Source: Candidatus Omnitrophota bacterium (GTDB lineage: Bacteria; Omnitrophota; Gorgyraeia; JAGLLT01). From it: a DNA stretch of 13,030 nucleotides. Shown in pieces: positions 7,301-13,030 of the stretch. The DNA lies in contig DAOVNW010000009.1 in assembly GCA_030630095.1 (NCBI GenBank), forward strand, positions 1-13,030. Direction: 5' to 3'. Position 1 is the stretch's first letter. Every line of letters begins with the position of its first letter. A model generated the notes under the pieces. It was not told the DNA's origin, searched no databases, and worked only from the letters and a program-made list of their open reading frames with translations. The translations under genes were made by a program, and so were the position numbers.

Positions 7301-8755
7301 TTATAAATCATTTATCAACTGCTCGAGATTGCCGGGTAAGGACACAATGATATTGCTTTCGCTCTCTATAAGAAACATAGCTGGTGTACTTAATACGGCA
7401 TAATCATTGGCAACAGGGCTATTTATTCCCTCTTTAGCATAAAGAAGTTTCCATCCGGAAAGTTTAACTACCGCGGCTTTCCGTTTCCACACTCTCTCTT
7501 TCGTTCCATTCAGGCAAACAGCGACAATATCAAGTTTTTCTTTATTTACGGGCTCATTATACCATTGCCTAAGCCCCTTTACTAATTGACGACAAGGCTT
7601 ACAGCCGATTGACCAAAACAAAAGCAGTTTATACTTCGCTTTACCAATCCACCTATGAAACTCAAAATTGCCGCCTTCATTATCACTGATAATAAAACCA
7701 GGCGCTAAGCTTCCGGGAATTAATTTTGCCGTGCCTTCTAAACGCTTGATTATTTGTTGTTTTCTCGAAGTTAAACAATTCGGATTATTGCTATGCTTTT
7801 CAAGCATAGCCATGCCTTTATCTATATGATATGTTTCATAGCCCTTGTAAAAATAGTCTACCATCCAGCCATAAATTTCAGGATGGCCTTGAGATGCTTT
7901 CTCGCAAGCAGCACTGCCGGCTTGAGTAAATAGTGAATCGCGCAATTCGAGAGTTTTAGCCTGTATACCGTATAGCCTTATATAGCTATCCATGAACGTA
8001 GACAACTCGCGTGAGCGAATGATCAGCGGGTCGCTAAAATTAATCCCCTCAAAATAGTTTTTCAATATCCGGCCAAGGCGTTCGTCCTCGCTGCCTTTCC
8101 ATGCCGCTCGCGGCATATCAGGTATATATTGAAATTGAAATAATCTGCTGACATAAAGCTCCCGGTATGTTTTTGCCTGGTCACTTAGCCACACGTTATA
8201 TTCTAACCCGCGCTGCCGGAACTCGTTAACTGCCCGCGTGTAAAGTTTTGATTTCGGACGGTCATAACTTAGCAGAAATTGCCTAAGTAAATTTATCGGC
8301 ATGCGTTTTGGGCCGTTGTCTTTCATAAAAGCGCTGTAAACCGTATTTTCTTTTTCGTCCGCGCCGAATTTAGTATCGCCGCTGAGGGGATTTATAAAAA
8401 CCTCAACATCCTGTTTGTTGATATAAATAATTCTTTCCGCGGGGTATGGGGAGTCAGTTTCTTTAGCGCGGTAATCAAGCCTGAGCAAAAATTCTCCCGG
8501 CAGGTATTGAGCGAGTATTTTAATCACAGCGGTTTTGCCCTCCAACACATCCGGCACCTCAGCAAGCGGTTTTATCGCTTTTACCCTGGTAAAAGGCATT
8601 AGAGAAACTTTAGCGCTGAATACTCCCTGTAAATGAACAGTGAGAAAGCGTTCTTTTGTGTCTTGCCCCAACGCCGGACCGGCGAAAACAAGACTAAACG
8701 CGAACACCCACACTATCAAGCCTAAACTAAACCGTTGAAAAAATTTTTGTACCAT
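7301..8755 (-). CDS. Exported TlpA/ResA-like thioredoxin-fold protein with large N-terminal domain
   Basis: The 484-residue product has a signal peptide (about 1-30, ending PALGQ). An unrecognised N-terminal region of about 310 residues precedes a C-terminal AhpC/TSA-TlpA-type domain from about 345. In that domain GCKPC (Cys385, Cys388) is the redox CxxC, and STPAMFLI carries the cis-proline at 458. Such proteins reduce or exchange disulfides outside the cytoplasm, often for cytochrome c maturation, but no cytochrome gene is nearby. The long N-terminal region followed by a thioredoxin domain recalls the Bacteroidetes-type DUF4369/DUF5106 architecture, although I cannot confirm homology. ATG 8755 has no Shine-Dalgarno sequence at normal spacing: AAGGAG lies about 27 bases upstream. 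The frame stays open through that interval with only ATA/ATT as possible starts. Disulfide chemistry may serve the Cys-containing exported proteins nearby. Confidence 0.85.
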   Translation of the reverse strand: MVQKFFQRFSLGLIVWVFAFSLVFAGPALGQDTKERFLTVHLQGVFSAKVSLMPFTRVKAIKPLAEVPDVLEGKTAVIKILAQYLPGEFLLRLDYRAKETDSPYPAERIIYINKQDVEVFINPLSGDTKFGADEKENTVYSAFMKDNGPKRMPINLLRQFLLSYDRPKSKLYTRAVNEFRQRGLEYNVWLSDQAKTYRELYVSRLFQFQYIPDMPRAAWKGSEDERLGRILKNYFEGINFSDPLIIRSRELSTFMDSYIRLYGIQAKTLELRDSLFTQAGSAACEKASQGHPEIYGWMVDYFYKGYETYHIDKGMAMLEKHSNNPNCLTSRKQQIIKRLEGTAKLIPGSLAPGFIISDNEGGNFEFHRWIGKAKYKLLLFWSIGCKPCRQLVKGLRQWYNEPVNKEKLDIVAVCLNGTKERVWKRKAAVVKLSGWKLLYAKEGINSPVANDYAVLSTPAMFLIESESNIIVSLPGNLEQLINDL

Positions 8756-8778
8756 AAAAAAGAAGACAATAATTATAC

Positions 8779-8807
8779 AATATCTCCTTAAATCTGCCTA
8801 TCGGCAA
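8779..8807 (-). promoter_or_regulatory. Candidate promoter for the thioredoxin-type gene
   Basis: On the minus strand, TTGCCG and GATATT are spaced 17 bases apart. The -35 part lies in GTTTTGCCGATAGG, which is the motif at 7213-7226 with one mismatch. An RNA starting just downstream would have a leader of roughly 15-20 bases without a Shine-Dalgarno site. The -10 match is only moderate. Confidence 0.3.
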
Positions 8808-8833
8808 AACCACACCGCGTAGGTGTAAATCAT

Positions 8834-8874
8834 TGAATTTGTTTAGTATCTAAAATTTAGGATTTGAAATTTAC
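8834..8874. repeat. Solitary AT-rich heptad array
   Basis: From 8840 the plus strand reads in 7-bp steps: TGTTTAG, TATCTAA, AATTTAG, GATTTGA, AATTTAC. It shares TTGTTTAGTAT and ATTTAGGATTT with the right arm at 6873-6912 and has the same orientation. No partner arm was seen nearby, so this copy stands alone in the 118-bp gap between the start region of one gene and the stop codon of the next. Confidence 0.7.
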
Positions 8875-8908
8875 GCAAAAGAGAATCAAAAACTTGACCA
8901 AGGGCAAC

Positions 8909-9790
8909 CTAATAAACACCGACTTCTACACGGTTGGTGCTGATATTCGGCGTCTCGCTGACCGCATAATACCCGTAATATACAGTGCCGTATCCATCAT
9001 CACCAGCTACATTCCAATAGCTCGAGCTACATGGATAATCCGATCCGACACCACTACCCGCGCTTTTTACACCTGACACAGTATTCGCGAAGGTCACCGG
9101 GCCATGCGAAAGATGATATCCGCACGAGTCCCCACCCCAGGTCGCTACACTATAACGTTGCCAGTTTGCGGCTTGCGTCCAGCCTGCCGGCACCGTCGCG
9201 CTTGTAACCTTGCAGATAGTGCCTGTCGCGCCTGTGTCATATACCGTACCACCCAGTGTTACAGTACAGTCAGCTTCTCTATGTGTCGACCCAGCCCATG
9301 AAAGAAACGATGATACCCAATTAGTAGCGGTAACGGTAACGGTAAGCGTTTCGGCCTCCTCTGTTGAGCCCGCCGGCGGAGCTTTAAACCACAGGTCAAA
9401 GGAGTAAGTTCCCTCTTCGACTACACTTGTGGTTAGAGAAACATTATTCCCGGTTATAAGCTTACCGGCTGATGTATCTTCTCTTAAAATAAATTCGTTA
9501 GAGGCATTAGTATTATCGTTTATTGTCCGGGCGGCCCAGGTGCCGCTGGTTACTGCCACGCTGATTTCAAAGTCTTCCTCGCCATCGCCATCATTAGTTA
9601 TTGTCCATGTATCGCCGGTGGTAGCAGATGTCGCGCTTCCCTTAAGCGCGCCTATTGCCCAATCACCCCCGGTTAAAGTTAAAGAAGCCGCGGCCTGTGC
9701 CAACCCCGGATCGCACATTAGGACAAGCATTGCTACGCACAGCGTTAGATAAATCACTACTCCCCTTCCCCTTAAACCTGTATTAACCAT
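8909..9790 (-). CDS. Exported beta-rich protein of unknown function with Cys-containing C-terminal half
   Basis: The product is 293 residues from ATG 9790. ATG 9796 is also in frame, but it leaves only 2-3 bases after GGGAGG, whereas 9790 leaves 8, so 9790 is the better start. A signal peptide is clear (TGLRGRG, hydrophobic core, cut near LAQAAA). The mature N-terminal half (about 35-155) is Thr/Ser/Val-rich with alternating beta patterns (SLTLTGGDW, TGDTWTITNDGDGEEDFEISV). The C-terminal half has WAGSTHREADCTVTLGGTVY, then several Cys, Gly and Tyr residues (GGDSCGYHLSHGPVTFA, DYPCSSSYW). I do not recognise either half. It follows a gene for another exported sandwich-like protein on the same strand, 205 bases upstream, so the two may form a surface pair. 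Four Cys in the C-terminal half suggest disulfides. Confidence 0.85.
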   Translation of the reverse strand: MVNTGLRGRGVVIYLTLCVAMLVLMCDPGLAQAAASLTLTGGDWAIGALKGSATSATTGDTWTITNDGDGEEDFEISVAVTSGTWAARTINDNTNASNEFILREDTSAGKLITGNNVSLTTSVVEEGTYSFDLWFKAPPAGSTEEAETLTVTVTATNWVSSFLSWAGSTHREADCTVTLGGTVYDTGATGTICKVTSATVPAGWTQAANWQRYSVATWGGDSCGYHLSHGPVTFANTVSGVKSAGSGVGSDYPCSSSYWNVAGDDGYGTVYYGYYAVSETPNISTNRVEVGVY

Positions 9791-9995
9791 AAACATATCC
9801 TCCCTGTTAAGAGGTCAAGTCTTATACTTATAACTTAACTCCATGGCTTAACCTTTTTCTTTTTACCAAACAGGATAACCCTGCTTCTACAATATTTTCT
9901 ATTCCTATCCTTCATATATCGTTTATTACTTAATTATTTCCGCCGCAGTTTTTACATTTTTTTGTCTCTTACTTCTTAAAACCGATAGATTCCTT

Positions 9996-10511
9996 TTACC
10001 TTTCTTTCTCTCCTGAAACCGTAGAAAAACATATCTTCAATTGACAAGCTAAAACAAAAATCTCACTAGCTTTATTTTTCTTACTCTTTACCTCAATTAC
10101 AGCCTGATACTTTTTGTTATAATATTCTTCTTTTTTAGGTATCTGTAAATATAAGCCTACGGACTGCTTGCTATATGCCGCCACTCTCACATCCTGGATT
10201 TCCGGCTGTATCCATGCAGTATCCGGGATGTCCGCGTAACCCTGTTCAAGAACAGCTGTAGTTTCAGAAGCATGCAGAATATTTATGCTATAATTATAGG
10301 CTGAGCCGCTCTTATTCTCTATGCTTAACATCATGCCCTTGCCCCCTAAGGCTGACACCATTACGGTTTCGCCCAAAGGAACATTTCTTATATTAATCTC
10401 TCCCGGGTCAACCTCCATACCCATACCATAACCGGTTACAGAAAAAAAATAGTTTACTACAAACAAAATACAACAAGTTAACCAAACCACTCTTTTTTCT
10501 TTTAAAACCAT
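9996..10511 (-). CDS. Exported immunoglobulin-like protein of unknown function
   Basis: The 171-residue product has a signal peptide (KEKR, hydrophobic 8-25, cut near GYG). The mature protein opens with MEVDPGEINIRNVPLGETVMV, followed by SIENKSGSAYNYSINI and, later, a KYQAVIEVKSKK strand. This order (P-G-E-I strand, N-K-x-x strand, K-Y-x-A-x-I/V strand) is typical of Ig-like folds such as DUF916 or pilus-chaperone-type domains, but family membership is inference. AGGAG lies 7-8 bases before ATG 10511, so the start is sound. It precedes the beta-rich exported protein at 8909-9790 on the same strand. In Gram-positive WxL loci a DUF916 protein and a beta-sandwich surface protein are paired; the resemblance here is in layout only. 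Confidence 0.8.
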   Translation of the reverse strand: MVLKEKRVVWLTCCILFVVNYFFSVTGYGMGMEVDPGEINIRNVPLGETVMVSALGGKGMMLSIENKSGSAYNYSINILHASETTAVLEQGYADIPDTAWIQPEIQDVRVAAYSKQSVGLYLQIPKKEEYYNKKYQAVIEVKSKKNKASEIFVLACQLKICFSTVSGEKER

Positions 10512-10732
10512 TACCTTACTCCTTTTTCTTGCAACACCCCTTTTTCATTTTTATCTCTTCTTCTGCCCGCTTACATTCCTTTTAGGATGGAATATCCTAC
10601 TGCAGCAATACGTGTAATCCCCAGCATAGGTAAATTGTATCTTTTTGTAGATATGATGTCAAGAAAAATAGATGTCTGTTGTTAATGCTTAGTAATTAGG
10701 TAAAATGCAAAATCAATTAAAGCAAAAATAAG
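10512..10732. other. Gene-free upstream region with a small palindrome
   Basis: Between the Ig-like gene and the transposase remnant there is no coding sequence that I can support. A perfect 6-bp inverted repeat, TAGGAT/ATCCTA with a 5-base spacer, lies at 10583-10599. It sits about 70-90 bases upstream of ATG 10511 and could be an operator. From about 10605 to 10730 the AT-rich sequence may be the old left end of the transposon that supplied the fragment that follows; no matching right-end repeat is visible. Confidence 0.4.
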
Positions 10733-10893
10733 ATGGCTAAATCTCTATTAAAGATTTTCAAAAAAACAGTTTTTTAGGAAATTTGGCATTTTGTTCAGCA
10801 TGTTTAGAAAAGCAGCAAAGAATAGATCGATTAGAAGAAGAAATTGTTTCGCTTAGGCCAAAACTAAAATATAAAAAGATAAAATGCCGGTAA
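10733..10893 (+). pseudogene. Frameshifted, truncated transposase N-terminus (probably IS66-like)
   Basis: Two plus-strand frames join into one sensible sequence. MAKSLLKIFKKTVF is read from ATG 10733, then GNLAFCSACLEKQQRIDRLEEE, IVSLRPKLKYKKIKCR follows in the -1 frame from 10777 and stops at TAA 10891. The break lies in a T run (10770-10775), after an A run. A Cys-x-x-Cys followed by a coiled-coil of the type EKQxxIDRLEEE is what I know from the N-termini of IS66-family transposases. Residues after the stop (SKSGCLSPK) could be a decayed form of the usual next segment. No DDE catalytic domain remains. It is on the opposite strand to all neighbouring genes and ends about 40 bases from the stop codon of the methylase gene. 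The family call is moderate; that it is a broken gene is more certain. Confidence 0.55.
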
Positions 10894-10935
10894 TCAAAGA
10901 GCGGATGTTTAAGCCCCAAAAGATTTTATTTCGTT

Positions 10936-11823
10936 CTAATCCGGCTCTTCGCCGTATTTAAGTCTTAGGAAATCACCTATATAAATTAAATACGACCAGA
11001 CCGGCCCTTCATCCTTGGCTCTATCCAAAATGGTCGCAAGCGTCGCTTTAATAACCCTTGTCTTTTCCGTATAACCAGCATCAATAACAATGGCAATCGG
11101 TGTATCAGGATGGTAGTAAGTAATTAATTTTTCTACTAATTCTTCCAGGGGCGGGGGTACAAAGACTACCATTGTCGCCTGATGTTTTGACAATTTTTCT
11201 ATTGTTTCACGCGCCCCGGGCAAATCTCTGCACGTTAAAATGACTGACCTTGAATGGCCGCCTTTTGTTATAGATTTTTTCAATGCCGCGTTTGCCGCGT
11301 TAAATGAACTTACTCCCGGGATAACTACAGGCTCTAAATCTTCAAGTTCCTCTATGTACCAAACATAAGAGCCATAAATAAGCGGGTCTCCGTAATCAAG
11401 AATCGAAACAGTCTTTCCCTCGCTTACTGCCTTTCGCACCTTAGCTACTATCTCAACGCGTTCCTTTTTATTTTTTAGATACCCTTGATACTCTCTATCG
11501 GTAAGATTACCTGGACTTGTACTATAATAGAGCCATGCCCACTCGTATGAATCAACAATCTCTTTTCCTTTGATATATTGAGCAAATTTTTCTCGTATAC
11601 TCTGAGAGCATATAATCACATCGGACATCTCTATTGTTTTAACAGCTCTAAACGTGAGAAGGCCTAAATCACCCGGCCCCATGCCTACAAGATAGAGTTT
11701 CGTCTCTTTTCCTATGGCAGATTTTGTATCAGCCAAACCTACAATATTGATTAATACAGCCGACACCGAAACAACCAGAATCAACCATACTCTACGGCAA
11801 ATAGATAATCCCTTCTTTTTCAT
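10936..11823 (-). CDS. Exported tetrapyrrole methylase-family protein (SAM-dependent, CobM/CbiF-like fold)
   Basis: The 295-residue product combines an N-terminal export signal (KKK, then hydrophobic 12-30, possible cut near GLAD) with a full tetrapyrrole (corrin/porphyrin) methylase domain (PF00590) from about residue 42. The SAM-binding signatures are present: LVGMGPGD (45-52), DYGDPLIYG (143-151) and VIPGVSSFNAANAAL (167-181). The domain ends with YLIYIGDF. Cytoplasmic relatives methylate cobalamin precursors with S-adenosylmethionine. No other cobalamin-synthesis gene is in the window, so the substrate is unknown, and the signal raises the question of where SAM would come from. The start is firm: AAGGAG lies 8 bases before ATG 11823. 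The gene follows another exported SAM-type gene on the same strand, 82 bases away, so the two may be cotranscribed. If the signal is not cleaved, the enzyme could instead be membrane-anchored. Confidence 0.85.
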   Translation of the reverse strand: MKKKGLSICRRVWLILVVSVSAVLINIVGLADTKSAIGKETKLYLVGMGPGDLGLLTFRAVKTIEMSDVIICSQSIREKFAQYIKGKEIVDSYEWAWLYYSTSPGNLTDREYQGYLKNKKERVEIVAKVRKAVSEGKTVSILDYGDPLIYGSYVWYIEELEDLEPVVIPGVSSFNAANAALKKSITKGGHSRSVILTCRDLPGARETIEKLSKHQATMVVFVPPPLEELVEKLITYYHPDTPIAIVIDAGYTEKTRVIKATLATILDRAKDEGPVWSYLIYIGDFLRLKYGEEPD

Positions 11824-11905
11824 TTAAATATCTCCTTAATATACGTCCAATTCCATGACCATGCAAACCCAAAATTTTACAACCAAAAGTAGATCAAAAT
11901 TTAGC

Positions 11906-12658
11906 TTATTTTATTCTTTTCAAAAAACCTGAAGGGCAAAATGTAAGCAAAAATTTTTCTCTATCGTAATCTATTTTAAAATCTTTAGTAGTTTTTAAAA
12001 ATTCTTCTACTGCTTCCATGGGGCCGGGGCCGAAACCGGGTAAAGTCGGACGTCCATCTATATGTGTATCCTGAACTACTATATAGCTATTTAAAGATAC
12101 AAAATTAGAGTACATTTTCAATTCCTTTAAAACATGTTCTTTTTCATGACATGAATCAAGAACAACAAGCGTTTTATGGCCTTTTACCTTTTTGGCTATC
12201 GCATTAATTACTTCCGGAGATACAGAGTCTCCTTTAATGACTTCCACCCGCTCCCTAAATATATCCACCTTGGCTGCTTCTTCAACTTGCGGTTTGATGT
12301 CTACGGTTATAATTTTTCCATTTTTATTAACTTTTTCAAGGACAGTTGCGTAAAATAAAGCGGTACCTCCCATAAAAGTACCTGTTTCAACTATAAAATC
12401 AGGTTTTACCTCACATATTATTTCCTGTATAACCCAATTATCGCAGGGATTCTGTAAAGAAGGTACCCCCAACCATTTTGGGTTGTCCTTCCTCCATGCG
12501 TAAGAGTAATAAAAAATTTTATTAAATCTCTTTATTATTTCTTTGTCGCTTAAGTTTTCATCCGCTTGAGAGGAAACTACCGAAATAGCCGAAAGCAACC
12601 CCGTTATTACAAAAATTACTAACAAAAATAATTTTTTGTTTTTATATATAGCGCGCAT
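11906..12658 (-). CDS. Exported CmcI / cephalosporin-hydroxylase-family SAM-dependent enzyme
   Basis: The 250-residue product resembles the CmcI family (PF04989), whose members are SAM-dependent methyltransferases or relatives in surface-polysaccharide and antibiotic gene sets. Visible landmarks are the SAM-binding IVETGTFMGGTALFYA (89-104), ITVDI (117-121), LDSCHEKEHV (167-176), VVQDTHIDG (194-202), PGPMEAVEEFL (211-221) and the terminal FLLTFCPSGFLKRI, close to the usual C-terminal motif of the family. Residues 9-30 form a hydrophobic signal segment (LFLLVIFVITGLLSAISVV, then SSQA-D) that the family usually lacks. Antibiotic synthesis is not implied. GAGGAGG lies 9 bases before ATG 12658, and a good -10/-35 pair lies at 12686-12714, making this the likely first gene of a transcript that continues into the methylase gene. 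The acceptor substrate cannot be told from sequence. Confidence 0.85.
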   Translation of the reverse strand: MRAIYKNKKLFLLVIFVITGLLSAISVVSSQADENLSDKEIIKRFNKIFYYSYAWRKDNPKWLGVPSLQNPCDNWVIQEIICEVKPDFIVETGTFMGGTALFYATVLEKVNKNGKIITVDIKPQVEEAAKVDIFRERVEVIKGDSVSPEVINAIAKKVKGHKTLVVLDSCHEKEHVLKELKMYSNFVSLNSYIVVQDTHIDGRPTLPGFGPGPMEAVEEFLKTTKDFKIDYDREKFLLTFCPSGFLKRIK

Positions 12659-12685
12659 ACAAAAAAACCTCCTCGCTTTTGTTGT

Positions 12686-12714
12686 ATTATAGAAATATCT
12701 TTTTCTTCTGCGAT
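12686..12714 (-). promoter_or_regulatory. Candidate sigma-70-type promoter for the CmcI-like gene
   Basis: On the minus strand a perfect TATAAT is preceded after 17 bases by ATCGCA (3 of 6 matches to TTGACA). The expected start site lies about 20 bases before the strong Shine-Dalgarno GAGGAGG, giving a normal short leader. Confidence 0.5.
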
Positions 12715-12781
12715 ATAATAAATATAAAATCTTTTTTACACCGAAACAGTAATACAGTCAAGTTATTTCTTTTCATGAGTT

Positions 12782-12820
12782 GGGAATGGGAAGATACATA
12801 ATATCCCCCTTCCCATTTCC
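12782..12820. other. Inverted repeat in the divergent intergenic region
   Basis: GGGAATGGGAAG (12782-12793) and CTTCCCATTTCC (12809-12820) can pair over 12 positions with one G-U wobble, leaving a 15-base loop. No T run follows on either strand, so it does not look like a simple terminator. It lies between the two divergent candidate promoters and could be an operator or a remnant palindromic element. Confidence 0.5.
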
Positions 12821-12840
12821 ACATGATGTCCAAAATTTCC

Positions 12841-12869
12841 TTGCTAATTCACGCAAATAATGATATCTT
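12841..12869 (+). promoter_or_regulatory. Candidate promoter for the plus-strand exported protein
   Basis: TTGCTA and TATCTT are 17 bases apart, each with 4 of 6 matches to consensus. Transcription would begin just before AAGGAG, leaving a leader of about 20 bases that keeps the ribosome binding site. Confidence 0.35.
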
Positions 12870-12894
12870 CTTTTAGGTATAAGGAGTTAAAGTT

Positions 12895-13030
12895 ATGAAG
12901 ATTAAATCAATTTGTATTCTTATTATAAGTCTCATTCAGTTAGGTTTTATATATACGGTTAGCGCGCAACAAGACAAAAAACAGCAAAAAAACGATACCA
13001 AATGGACTGTTGACATATGGAAAAAGGGAA
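12895..13030 (+). CDS. Exported protein, N-terminal part only (runs off window)
   Basis: The only gene on the plus strand starts at ATG 12895 with AAGGAG 8 bases upstream and is open to the right edge (45 codons seen). The sequence MKIKSICILIISLIQLGF and then IYTVSAQQ is a typical signal peptide, with cleavage expected after VSA. The visible mature part is Lys/Gln-rich (QQDKKQQKNDTKW). The family cannot be recognised from so little sequence. It is divergent from the CmcI-like gene and shares its 236-bp upstream region, which holds an inverted repeat. Confidence 0.75.
   Translation, partial: MKIKSICILIISLIQLGFIYTVSAQQDKKQQKNDTKWTVDIWKKG

Noticed and set aside
9104..9752. Plus-strand genes opposite the exported beta-rich protein
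   Set aside because: These frames are antisense shadows. The minus strand has a signal peptide, a good ribosome binding site and domain-like sequence; the plus-strand products have none.
11824..11880. Promoter TTGCAT-17-TATATT directly before the methylase gene
   Set aside because: Its -10 hexamer abuts AAGGAG, so an RNA starting there would lose the ribosome binding site; the match is probably chance.
11906..12658. Beta-lactam (cephamycin) biosynthesis gene
   Set aside because: Only the family name suggests it. No other antibiotic-synthesis gene is present, and CmcI-like proteins are widespread in other roles.

Overview
The window looks like a piece of an uncultured, Gram-negative-type bacterium, most plausibly Candidatus Omnitrophota or a related PVC/Elusimicrobia-like lineage. 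That placement is inference. It rests on the giant DUF2341/LamG surface protein, a free-standing S23-type four-helix-bundle gene, many exported proteins of unknown family, moderate-to-low GC, and dense short 7-bp tandem repeats. No rRNA, tRNA, CRISPR array or plasmid replication gene was seen.

Layout. Almost every gene lies on the minus strand, so the order of transcription is right to left. At the right edge, an exported protein gene starts on the plus strand (12895 to the end). It is divergent from a minus-strand series: an exported CmcI-like SAM-dependent enzyme (11906-12658), an exported tetrapyrrole methylase (10936-11823), a gap holding a decayed transposase fragment (about 10733-10893, plus strand), two exported beta-rich proteins (9996-10511 and 8909-9790), an exported TlpA/ResA-like thioredoxin protein (7301-8755), a small exported protein (6913-7164), a four-helix-bundle protein (6498-6842), and finally a giant secreted protein that starts at 6363 and is still open at base 1 (at least 2121 residues).

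How the genes relate. Seven of the eight complete or nearly complete minus-strand and edge genes with a clear N-terminus outside the four-helix-bundle gene carry a predicted Sec-type signal, so the region is devoted to the envelope. No complete pathway can be reconstructed. The two adjacent SAM-type enzymes with N-terminal export signals are the biochemical surprise, because SAM is a cytoplasmic cofactor. The large gaps between genes (80-420 bp) and separate candidate promoters argue against one single operon.

Repeats. The most striking non-coding structure is a family of 7-bp-period repeats. They form inverted arrays around the four-helix-bundle gene, a solitary array at 8834-8874, and four different in-frame heptamer arrays inside the giant gene. 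The giant gene also carries three REP-like palindromic inserts in frame. All of these inserts lie in the 5' half of that gene, and none was seen between bases 1 and 3500.
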